DNA of 64,000 bases, taken from Pseudomonas resinovorans NBRC 106553. GTDB lineage: Bacteria > Pseudomonadota > Gammaproteobacteria > Pseudomonadales > Pseudomonadaceae. Under the pieces are notes generated by a model. That model ran no database searches, had not been told where the DNA came from, and saw nothing but the letters and a program-made list of their open reading frames with translations. The DNA is taken from the NCBI RefSeq assembly GCF_000412695.1, contig NC_021499.1, positions 806,001-870,000 on the forward strand, in the 5' to 3' direction. The translations under genes were made by a program, and so were the position numbers. Positions 54,510 to 64,000 of the stretch are shown piece after piece; the first letter of the stretch is position 1, and the number at the start of each line of letters is the position of its first letter.

Positions 54510-55823
54510 TCAGCGCCCCTCGCGCAACTGGCCGAGCAGCTTCTGGGTGGGGAAGCCGTCCGCCGGCCAGCCCAGGCGCTGCTGGTAGCCCCGGATCGCC
54601 TTGCGGGTATTGGCGCCGATGATGCCATCGGCCGCACCCGGGTCGAAACCGGCGGCGGCCAGGGACTCCTGCAGTTCCACGCGCTCGCTGCGGCTCAATG
54701 GCAGCTCGTCGCGAGGCCAGCTGCCGATGAGCTCGCCACCGCCGTTGAAGCGTTCGGCCAGCAGGCTGACCGCCAGGGCGTAGGACGAGGAGTTGTTGTA
54801 CTTGAGGATGGCGCGGAAGTTGTCCAGCACCAGGAAGGCCGGGCCGCGATGGCCTGCCGGCAGCAGCAGGGAGGCGGAGTCGCCGCCGAGGGCGGCGCCT
54901 TGTGCGCCGACCTGCACGCCCATGGCCTGCCATTGCGCCACGGACTTGCGGATATCGCCATCGGCATGGGCGTAGTCGAAGCCCGCGGGCAATTGCACCT
55001 GCAGCGCGGCGGGTTGGCCCTTGCGCCAGCCGGAGGCCTGCAGGTAGTGCGCGGCGGAGGCCAGGGCGTCGGCCGAGGATTTCCAGATATCGCGGCGGCC
55101 GTCACCGTCGAAGTCCACCGCATGGCTGTTGTAGGTGGTGGGGATGAACTGGGTCTGGCCCATGGCGCCGGCCCAGGAGCCGAGCATGCCGTAGGGCTGT
55201 ACGTCGCCGTGCTGGAGGATTTCCAGGGCGGCCAGCAATTGCGCCTGGGCGAATTCAGGACGGCGTCCTTCGTAGGCCAGGGTCGCCAGGGAGCGGATCA
55301 CCGACATGTCGCCCATGAACTGGCCGAAGCTGCTCTCCATGCCCCAGATGGCCACCAGGGGAGCGCGATCCACGCCGAAGCGTTGCTCGATGGCATCCAG
55401 GGTCGCCGAGTTCTGCTCCAGCAGGCTCTGGCCCTTGCGTACGCGGTAGGGCGATATGGCGCCTTCCAGGTATTCCCACACCGGGCGGGTGAATTCCGGC
55501 TGGCTGCGGTCGGCGGCGATGACCTTGGGGTCGGGGGTGACGTCGGCGAACGCGCGATCGAAGGTGGCAGCCGTTATGCCTTGGGCCAGGGCCGTGCGGC
55601 GGAAGTCGTCACGCCAGGCGTCGAAGCTGATGCTGGGCATCTCCAGGCTCGGCTCTACTGCCGGTGTCGGTTTCGCGACGGGCTTGCCGGCGGGCGCGCT
55701 CTGGGGGAGGGGAGCGGTGGCGATAGCCTCGGTCGGGGCGCCAGAGCAGGAGTTGAGCAGGGTGAGAGCGGAGGCCACGGCCAAACTGCGGAGGATCAGG
55801 CCGGAGGCGGGGGCGTCGAACAT
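54510..55823 (-). CDS. sltB3: Lytic murein transglycosylase with peptidoglycan-binding domain (SltB3-like)
   Basis: The 437-aa protein has a lipoprotein-like signal (LTLLNSCSG, Cys26), an MltB-type transglycosylase domain with catalytic Glu in VAIWGMESSFGQFMGDMSVI and SWAGAMGQTQFIPTTYNSHA, and a C-terminal PG_binding_1 domain (about 375-432, LQESLAAAGFDPGAADGIIG). The domain order and the place near lipA and holA match SltB3 (PA3992). It is a second MltB-type enzyme in this window besides SltB1, from which it differs by the extra binding domain. Confidence 0.9.
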   Translation of the reverse strand: MFDAPASGLILRSLAVASALTLLNSCSGAPTEAIATAPLPQSAPAGKPVAKPTPAVEPSLEMPSISFDAWRDDFRRTALAQGITAATFDRAFADVTPDPKVIAADRSQPEFTRPVWEYLEGAISPYRVRKGQSLLEQNSATLDAIEQRFGVDRAPLVAIWGMESSFGQFMGDMSVIRSLATLAYEGRRPEFAQAQLLAALEILQHGDVQPYGMLGSWAGAMGQTQFIPTTYNSHAVDFDGDGRRDIWKSSADALASAAHYLQASGWRKGQPAALQVQLPAGFDYAHADGDIRKSVAQWQAMGVQVGAQGAALGGDSASLLLPAGHRGPAFLVLDNFRAILKYNNSSSYALAVSLLAERFNGGGELIGSWPRDELPLSRSERVELQESLAAAGFDPGAADGIIGANTRKAIRGYQQRLGWPADGFPTQKLLGQLREGR

Positions 55824-55878
55824 AGAGAAGTCTCGAGGCTAACGGATCAAGCCGCGACCTTAACACGTCTGCGACTTT

Positions 55879-56037
55879 TCAGGCCGCCATAAGCGACGAA
55901 GCCCCCCAATCTTGGGAGGCTTCGCGGCGGTAACTTCCTTTGCCTTTCAGGGGCTTCTCCTGGCGGCAGCGGAAGAGTGGTTGCGCTACCAGGGATTTCG
56001 CGCGATTTGGCGCGGCGTGCTTGCGTTTCTTGGCCAT
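55879..56037 (-). CDS. arfA: Alternative ribosome-rescue factor A
   Basis: ArfA rescues ribosomes stalled on non-stop mRNAs by recruiting RF2 when tmRNA fails. The 52-aa protein starts MAKKRKHAAPNRAKSLVAQP and continues LFRCRQEKPLKGKGSYRRE, the conserved ArfA core. A strong hairpin lies inside the coding region near its 3' end, as in E. coli, where the mRNA is cut or terminated at it so that ArfA is made only as a tagged, degraded product unless trans-translation fails. The gene is too short for usual ORF cut-offs. Confidence 0.9.
   Translation of the reverse strand: MAKKRKHAAPNRAKSLVAQPLFRCRQEKPLKGKGSYRREASQDWGASSLMAA
55896..55924 (-). promoter_or_regulatory. Hairpin inside arfA (regulatory terminator / RNase III site)
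   Basis: CGAAGCCCCCC and GGGAGGCTTCG form a long stem with a short AATCTT loop, inside the last third of the arfA reading frame. Truncating the mRNA here yields a message without stop codon. Confidence 0.75.
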
Positions 56038-56111
56038 GGCCTTGTCCTCGGATTGGCGCCCGCAGCGGTGCGGGCGCGCGAATCATCGGCCGTTGCTCAA
56101 TAAATGTCCAG

Positions 56112-57149
56112 CTATTCGGCCGGCAGGGGCAAACGCTGGCCGGCCAGCAGCAGCGCCAGGCGTGCCAGGCCGTTCCAGGGGTCGCCCTGGGCCTGGCCCT
56201 TGATCTGCGCATCGATGCGCTGGGCATCTTGCAGCAGCTGGTTCCAGCGCGACGCCGGATGGCGTTGCAGCGCACGCGTGACCAGGGGCCGGCGCTTGTC
56301 CCAGACCGGTGGACGGGCGGAGGCGAAGGCCTTGTCCAGGGGCACGCCCTGGCTGTATTGCTGGGCCAGGCTGGCCAGCAGGCGCAGCTCGCGGGCCAGC
56401 GCCCAGAGGATCACCGGCGGCTCTACACCTTCGCCGCGCAAACCTTCCAGGGTACGCAGGGTGTGGGCCGGCTCGCCGTTGAGGGCGGCGTCGATCAGGC
56501 CGAAGACGTCGAAGCGCGCGCTGTCGGCCACCGCCGCCTGGACGGTCGCGGCATCCACCTGGCCACCTTCGGCCAGCAGCTTGAGCTTCTCGATTTCTTG
56601 CGCGGCGGCCAGCAGGTTGCCTTCCACCCGCGCGGCGATCAGGTCCACCGCTTCCTGGTTGGCGGCAAGGCCCGCCTGGGACAGGCGCTGGCGAATCCAT
56701 TGCGGCAGGTTGTGGGCCTCGACCGGCCAGACCTGGATGAACTGCGCGCCCTGGCCGTCGATCAGGGCCTTTGCCCACTTGGTTTTCTGGGTGCTGCCGT
56801 CGAGCTTGGGCAGGCTCAGCAGCAGCACGGTGTCTTCCGGCGGCCGGGACAGGTATTCCAGCAGCGCCGCGGCGCCCTTGTCGCCGGGCTTGCCCGAGGG
56901 CAGGCGCACTTCGATGAGGCGCTTCTCGGCGAACAGCGAGAGGCTGGCGCCGGCTTCCAGCAGCAGGCCCCAATCGAAGTTGGCTTCGGCGTTGAATACC
57001 TGGCGCTCGCTGAAATCCCGCCCACGGACGTTGGCGCGGATGGCGTCGCAGGCTTCCTGGCAGAGCAGCGGCTCGTCGCCGCTGACGACGTAGACCGGCG
57101 CCAGGGGGCCCTGCAGGTGTTTGCCCAGTTGTGCGGGATTGAGTTTCAT
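56112..57149 (-). CDS. holA: DNA polymerase III delta subunit
   Basis: HolA opens the beta clamp ring in the clamp loader. The 345-aa protein has MKLNPAQLGKHLQGPLAPVY, VVSGDEPLLCQEACDAIR with the delta N-terminal clamp-binding region, and LSLPKLDGSTQKTKWAKAL in the AAA+-like domain, which lacks a working ATP site as usual. It follows lptE by 40 nt, with a GC-rich hairpin between. Confidence 0.95.
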   Translation of the reverse strand: MKLNPAQLGKHLQGPLAPVYVVSGDEPLLCQEACDAIRANVRGRDFSERQVFNAEANFDWGLLLEAGASLSLFAEKRLIEVRLPSGKPGDKGAAALLEYLSRPPEDTVLLLSLPKLDGSTQKTKWAKALIDGQGAQFIQVWPVEAHNLPQWIRQRLSQAGLAANQEAVDLIAARVEGNLLAAAQEIEKLKLLAEGGQVDAATVQAAVADSARFDVFGLIDAALNGEPAHTLRTLEGLRGEGVEPPVILWALARELRLLASLAQQYSQGVPLDKAFASARPPVWDKRRPLVTRALQRHPASRWNQLLQDAQRIDAQIKGQAQGDPWNGLARLALLLAGQRLPLPAE

Positions 57150-57163
57150 AGGCGTAAATGAAC

Positions 57164-57183
57164 GGGGCCGCTGGTGCGGCCCC
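57164..57183 (-). terminator. Hairpin between lptE and holA
   Basis: GGGGCCGC and GCGGCCCC pair around a 4-nt loop. The following leftward sequence has only a weak T stretch, so it may attenuate rather than stop transcription into holA. Confidence 0.4.
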
Positions 57184-57189
57184 TGGTAC

Positions 57190-57795
57190 TCACTGGATGG
57201 GCAGTTGCAGCGGTGATTGCTGCGGTTGAGCCTTCTCGGCCTGTTGCGCGGCTTCCAGGGCGTCCGCCTCGGCCTTGGCGCGGGCTTCCGCGGTCTGCTG
57301 CAGCTCGTCGAGCTGGGCCGGGGTGATCAGCTGCAGGCGCATGATCATCTGCTGCACCAGCTCCTGGCGCATTTCCTGGCGCAGCTGCGCGGCTTCCTGA
57401 TCGGAGCCGATCAGGTTGTTGGTGTCGTGCACGAAGTAGCGTTGCACGCTCAGCCGGTCGCCCATCAGCAGCAGGTCGTTGTTGCCGCGGATCTCGAACT
57501 GCACGGTCTGGGTCAGCTCGCGCTCGGCGCTGCGGGCGCTGGTGGTGTAGCTGGCGGTACGCTGGGTCTCGTCCTCACGGGTCAGGACCAGGGTGTAGGG
57601 CGCGCCGGCATGCACGTTCACGCCGTTCCTTTCCAGTGCCTGGCGCAGGTCGGTCACGGTCGGGCCGAAGCGGTTGCGGGCGGTCACGTCCATTTCGGTC
57701 AGGGCGAACTTGGCTTCGCCGGTGCCGCGAAGCTGGAAGCCGCACGCGCTCAGCAGCACGGTCAGGCCCAGGACCAACAGATTCCGTTTCTTCAT
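57190..57795 (-). CDS. lptE: LPS-assembly lipoprotein LptE
   Basis: LptE plugs the LptD barrel and helps insert lipopolysaccharide in the outer membrane. The 201-aa protein has a lipoprotein signal ([18 protein letters not shown], lipobox LLSAC, Cys18) followed by GFQLRGTGE, the family hallmark. The end (from about 165) is Glu/Ala/Gln-rich and may be disordered. It lies between leuS and holA, the conserved order. Confidence 0.95.
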   Translation of the reverse strand: MKKRNLLVLGLTVLLSACGFQLRGTGEAKFALTEMDVTARNRFGPTVTDLRQALERNGVNVHAGAPYTLVLTREDETQRTASYTTSARSAERELTQTVQFEIRGNNDLLLMGDRLSVQRYFVHDTNNLIGSDQEAAQLRQEMRQELVQQMIMRLQLITPAQLDELQQTAEARAKAEADALEAAQQAEKAQPQQSPLQLPIQ

Positions 57796-57820
57796 TTCTT
57801 GCTTTCCCCTTGCGAGCAGT

Positions 57821-57849
57821 CCGGCGCCGCTCCCGAAGGAGGGCGCCGG
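57821..57849 (-). terminator. GC-rich hairpin between leuS and lptE
   Basis: CCGGCGCC and GGCGCCGG pair around a 12-13-nt loop, shortly after the leuS stop. Only scattered T follow. Confidence 0.4.
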
Positions 57850-57855
57850 CTTCGA

Positions 57856-61157
<3,302 letters not shown>

Positions 61158-61180
61158 GCTCCGGGCACCTGGAGGTGCCC

Positions 61181-61942
61181 ATGCCGATTCGCTACATCCT
61201 CAAACAATTGATCCTGCCGCCCGGCGGCCTGCTGCTGCTGATCCTGCTCGCCTGGTGGTTGCGCCGGCGCATGCCGCGGTTGTCCATGGTCTGTTTCGTC
61301 ACCGGGTTCGGCGGCCTCTGGTTGATGAGCCTGCCGATAGTGGTGGAGTGGTCCGCCAGGGCGCTGGAGCGCGAGCCGGCGCTGGCCGAATTCGAGTGGA
61401 CGGGCTTGCCGGCGCGGGTGGACGCCATCGTGGTGTTGGGCGGCGGCCGTGCGCAGGGTGATCCGGCCTGGCAGGGCGACCAGCCGTCGCTGTTGGCCAT
61501 GGAGCGGGTGCGCTACGCCGCGCGCCTGGCCCATGCCACCGGCCTGCCGCTGCTGACCAGTGGCGGCCTGCACTTCGGCGAGCCGCCCAGCGAGGCGCGG
61601 ATCATGGCCGACAGCTTCAAGCGTGACTTCGGCCTGGAGGTGCGCTGGCAGGAAGGCGAGAGTCGCACCACCTGGGAAAACGCCACCTACAGCGCGAAGC
61701 TGCTCCAGCCACAAGGCATCCGCCGGGTCCTGCTGGTCACCCAGGCGTCGCACATGCCACGGGCGCGCTGGTGTTTCGAGCGGGTCGGTTTCGAAGTGGT
61801 GGCGGCGCCCATGGGCTTTCTCGGGGTACCCAACGGCCTACCGCTGGGCGGCTGGCTGCCGGAGCACAAGGCCGTGTGGCAGAACGGGGTGCTGCTCAAC
61901 GAGGTGATCGGGCAGTTGGCCTATCCGCTGGCCTACCGCTGA
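61181..61942 (+). CDS. YdcF/ElyC-family membrane protein (DUF218)
   Basis: The 253-aa protein has two N-terminal membrane helices (about 8-27 and 35-55) and a DUF218 domain: DAIVVLGGGRAQGDPAW, PLLTSGGLHFGEPPSEARIM and ESRTTWENATYSAKLLQ, ending with VTQASHMPRARWCFERVGFE. ElyC in E. coli is tied to envelope and undecaprenyl-phosphate homeostasis. GGAGG lies 7 nt before the ATG at 61181. Confidence 0.9.
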   Translation: MPIRYILKQLILPPGGLLLLILLAWWLRRRMPRLSMVCFVTGFGGLWLMSLPIVVEWSARALEREPALAEFEWTGLPARVDAIVVLGGGRAQGDPAWQGDQPSLLAMERVRYAARLAHATGLPLLTSGGLHFGEPPSEARIMADSFKRDFGLEVRWQEGESRTTWENATYSAKLLQPQGIRRVLLVTQASHMPRARWCFERVGFEVVAAPMGFLGVPNGLPLGGWLPEHKAVWQNGVLLNEVIGQLAYPLAYR

Positions 61943-61955
61943 GGGCGGAGGGCAC

Positions 61956-61976
61956 AAGGGCCGCTAGGCGGCCCTT
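61956..61976. terminator. Bidirectional hairpin between the YdcF gene and lnt
   Basis: AAGGGCCGC and GCGGCCCTT form a perfect 9-bp stem with a TAG loop in the convergent gap. Confidence 0.6.
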
Positions 61977-62003
61977 GGACTCTGGATCGAAGCTTGCCGG
62001 CCG

Positions 62004-63524
62004 TCAGAGCGTCTTGGCGAAACGGCTGGCCAGCAGCGCCCAGGCGAAGATCAGGCCGCAGAGGATCAGCAGCGGCCAGGCGCGCCACTTCAGGTAGGGC
62101 GTCAGGCCCTGCATCGGCACGACGTCGCCGTAGAGAACCCCTGGCTGGAACTGGGGGATCTGCTCGGTGATGGCGCCGAAGGGGTCGATCAGCGCGGTGA
62201 CGCCGTTGTTGGTGGAGCGGATCATCCAGCGGCCGGCTTCCAGGGCGCGCATCTGCGCCATCTGCAGATGCTGCAAGGGGCCGATGGAGGTGCCGAACCA
62301 GGTGTCGTTGCTCACCGTCAGCAGGATGTCGCTGCGCGCGGCCATGGTGGCGGCGAACTCGGGGTAGACCACCTCGTAGCAGATGTACGGGGCGATGCGA
62401 TAACCCTTGGCCATCAGCGGGCCCTGGTCGGACGAGCCACGGGCGAAGTCGGACATAGGCAGGTCGAAGAAGGCGATCAGGCCGCGCAGCACTTCCTGCA
62501 GCGGCACGTATTCACCGAAGGGCACCAGCTTCTGCTTGAGGTAGGTGCCTTCGCCTTCGCCGACCACGGTGATGGCGTTGTAGTAACGCTTCTCGCCGCG
62601 CTCGTTGTTCTGCCGCAGCGGTACGCCGGTGATCAGCGCGGATTGGCGGTCGCGGCTGTAGCGGTTCATCACGCCGAGGTAGCCCTCGACGAACTCCTTG
62701 AGCACCGGCACCGCGGTTTCCGGCCAGACGATCAGGTCCGTCTGGCGGGCGCTGAAGGTCATGTCGCGATACAGCGCCAACTGCGCCTCGAGTTGTTCCG
62801 GGTCCCACTTCAGGCTCTGCGCGACGTTGCCCTGGACCGCCGCCACCCGCAGCGGATCGCCGGCCGGCTGGGTCCAGGCGTGGCCCTTGAGCGCGAGGCC
62901 GATCATCCAGGGGGCGACCAGCAGGACGACGCCGGCACCGAGGAGGACCGGGCGGCCGCGCAGGCGTGCCAGGTTCACCAGCAGGGCGGCGGTCAGCGCC
63001 AGGGTGAAGGACACCAGCCACACGCCGCCCAGCGGCGCCAGTCCGGCCAGTGGGCCGTCCAGCTGGCTGTAGCCTGCGTAGAGCCAGGGGAAGCCGGTGA
63101 GGAACCAGCCACGGAAGATCTCCTGGGCCAGCCACAGGGCGGCGAAGGCCAGGGTGTCGGCGAGGGCCGCTTCGCTGCGGCGTAGCCAGCGTGCCCAGAT
63201 CAGCGCCGGCAGGGCGAAGAACAGCGCGACGCCGGCACTGAAACCGACGGTGAGGAAGCCCGCCAGGGGCACCGAGGCGGCGCCGTAGTCGTGGATGCTG
63301 ACGTAGATCCAGCTGGTGCCGGCGAGGAACAGGCCGAGGCCGTAGCACCAGCCGCGCCAGAAGGCCGCCTTCGGCGCCAGGTCGCGCAGGCTCAGGTAGA
63401 GCAGCGCCAGGGAGAGGATTTTCAGCGGCCAGAAGTCGAACGGCGCGAAGGCCAGGGGGGTCAGGGCGCCGGCGGCCATGGCCAGCAGGTTGCCCGGCCA
63501 GCCGGGGCGGGTGATCCAGTTCAT
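62004..63524 (-). CDS. lnt: Apolipoprotein N-acyltransferase
   Basis: Lnt adds the third acyl chain to the N-terminal cysteine of lipoproteins in the inner membrane. The 506-aa protein has six or more N-terminal membrane helices and a nitrilase-like domain with the catalytic triad: Glu in LIVWPETAVPVL, Lys in TYLKQKLVPFGEYVP and Cys in IAPYICYEVVYPE. The ATG at 63524 (MNWITRPGWPGN) begins the first helix; the frame upstream overlaps corC. It lies next to corC as in other gamma-proteobacteria. Confidence 0.96.
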   Translation of the reverse strand: MNWITRPGWPGNLLAMAAGALTPLAFAPFDFWPLKILSLALLYLSLRDLAPKAAFWRGWCYGLGLFLAGTSWIYVSIHDYGAASVPLAGFLTVGFSAGVALFFALPALIWARWLRRSEAALADTLAFAALWLAQEIFRGWFLTGFPWLYAGYSQLDGPLAGLAPLGGVWLVSFTLALTAALLVNLARLRGRPVLLGAGVVLLVAPWMIGLALKGHAWTQPAGDPLRVAAVQGNVAQSLKWDPEQLEAQLALYRDMTFSARQTDLIVWPETAVPVLKEFVEGYLGVMNRYSRDRQSALITGVPLRQNNERGEKRYYNAITVVGEGEGTYLKQKLVPFGEYVPLQEVLRGLIAFFDLPMSDFARGSSDQGPLMAKGYRIAPYICYEVVYPEFAATMAARSDILLTVSNDTWFGTSIGPLQHLQMAQMRALEAGRWMIRSTNNGVTALIDPFGAITEQIPQFQPGVLYGDVVPMQGLTPYLKWRAWPLLILCGLIFAWALLASRFAKTL

Positions 63525-63612
63525 GCTCGGTCCTTGGGCGGAAGGGGCGCTGGAGAGAAAGCGTGCGGGATTATCCAGTGCGCCCCTCCCCAGTGGAAGG
63601 GGCGCCTGATCA

Positions 63613-64000
<388 letters not shown>

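Overview
The window is a GC-rich Pseudomonas chromosome segment. From about 5.7 kb rightwards, the gene order follows the P. aeruginosa PAO1 block PA4031 to PA3983 as I remember it (ppa, mtfA-like, DedA ... eutBC, exaC, eatR, mpl, ubiX ... proA, nadD, rsfS, rlmH, mrdA, rodA, sltB1, rlpA, dacC, ybeD, lipB ... sltB3, arfA, holA, lptE, leuS ... lnt, corC). It carries species-specific insertions. The exact species cannot be read from the sequence alone.

Region 1 (1-4.8 kb) is the right end of an integrated phage-related element. It has a terminase small subunit, a terminase large subunit start broken by a nonsense codon and then cut off, and an opposing set of genes: P4-type tyrosine integrase, a 231-aa unknown, an AlpA-type regulator and three small or unknown genes, two of them translationally coupled. 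A short copy of the 3' end of ppa lies just upstream of the integrase, about 1 kb from the intact ppa, and may be an attachment-site relic.

Region 2 (4.9-12.4 kb) has a glycine-zipper lipoprotein, a small secreted protein, ppa, an MtfA-like peptidase, a DedA protein, a degenerate PP2C/Ser-Thr kinase fusion lacking catalytic residues, a GNAT acetyltransferase and an acetyl-CoA hydrolase/transferase family protein.

Region 3 (12.4-28.3 kb) is a two-carbon amine and phosphonate catabolic block. The leftward series eat-eutB-eutC-oprD-oprD takes up ethanolamine and cleaves it to acetaldehyde and ammonia. phnW-MFS-phnX turns 2-aminoethylphosphonate into acetaldehyde and phosphate. The aldehyde dehydrogenase gene exaC and its sigma54 activator eatR sit between the two, so both routes meet at acetaldehyde. 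An AraC regulator and a LysR regulator flank the sets.

Region 4 (28.3-32.4 kb) has LysR and two GntR regulators and a DctA-type dicarboxylate symporter with tandem GGT-N3-ACC operator-like sites upstream. Region 5 (32.4-42.9 kb) has mpl, ubiX, a small lipoprotein, a 484-bp MITE-like element, a YbaK-type deacylase, an SDR-like protein, a lipoprotein that joins MORN repeats to a C13/caspase-like protease domain, a MaoC hydratase, LrgA/LrgB-type genes, a LON-domain protein, a DedA-PAP2 fusion and a 3-methyladenine glycosylase.

Region 6 (43.1-64 kb) is the conserved cell-wall, NAD and lipoate block: proA to lipB on the plus strand, then lipA, sltB3, arfA (with its internal hairpin), holA, lptE and leuS on the minus strand, a zinc-ribbon gene and a YdcF gene, lnt, and corC running off the right edge. 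Dispersed palindromic repeats and the MITE-like element all lie in gaps between convergent genes.
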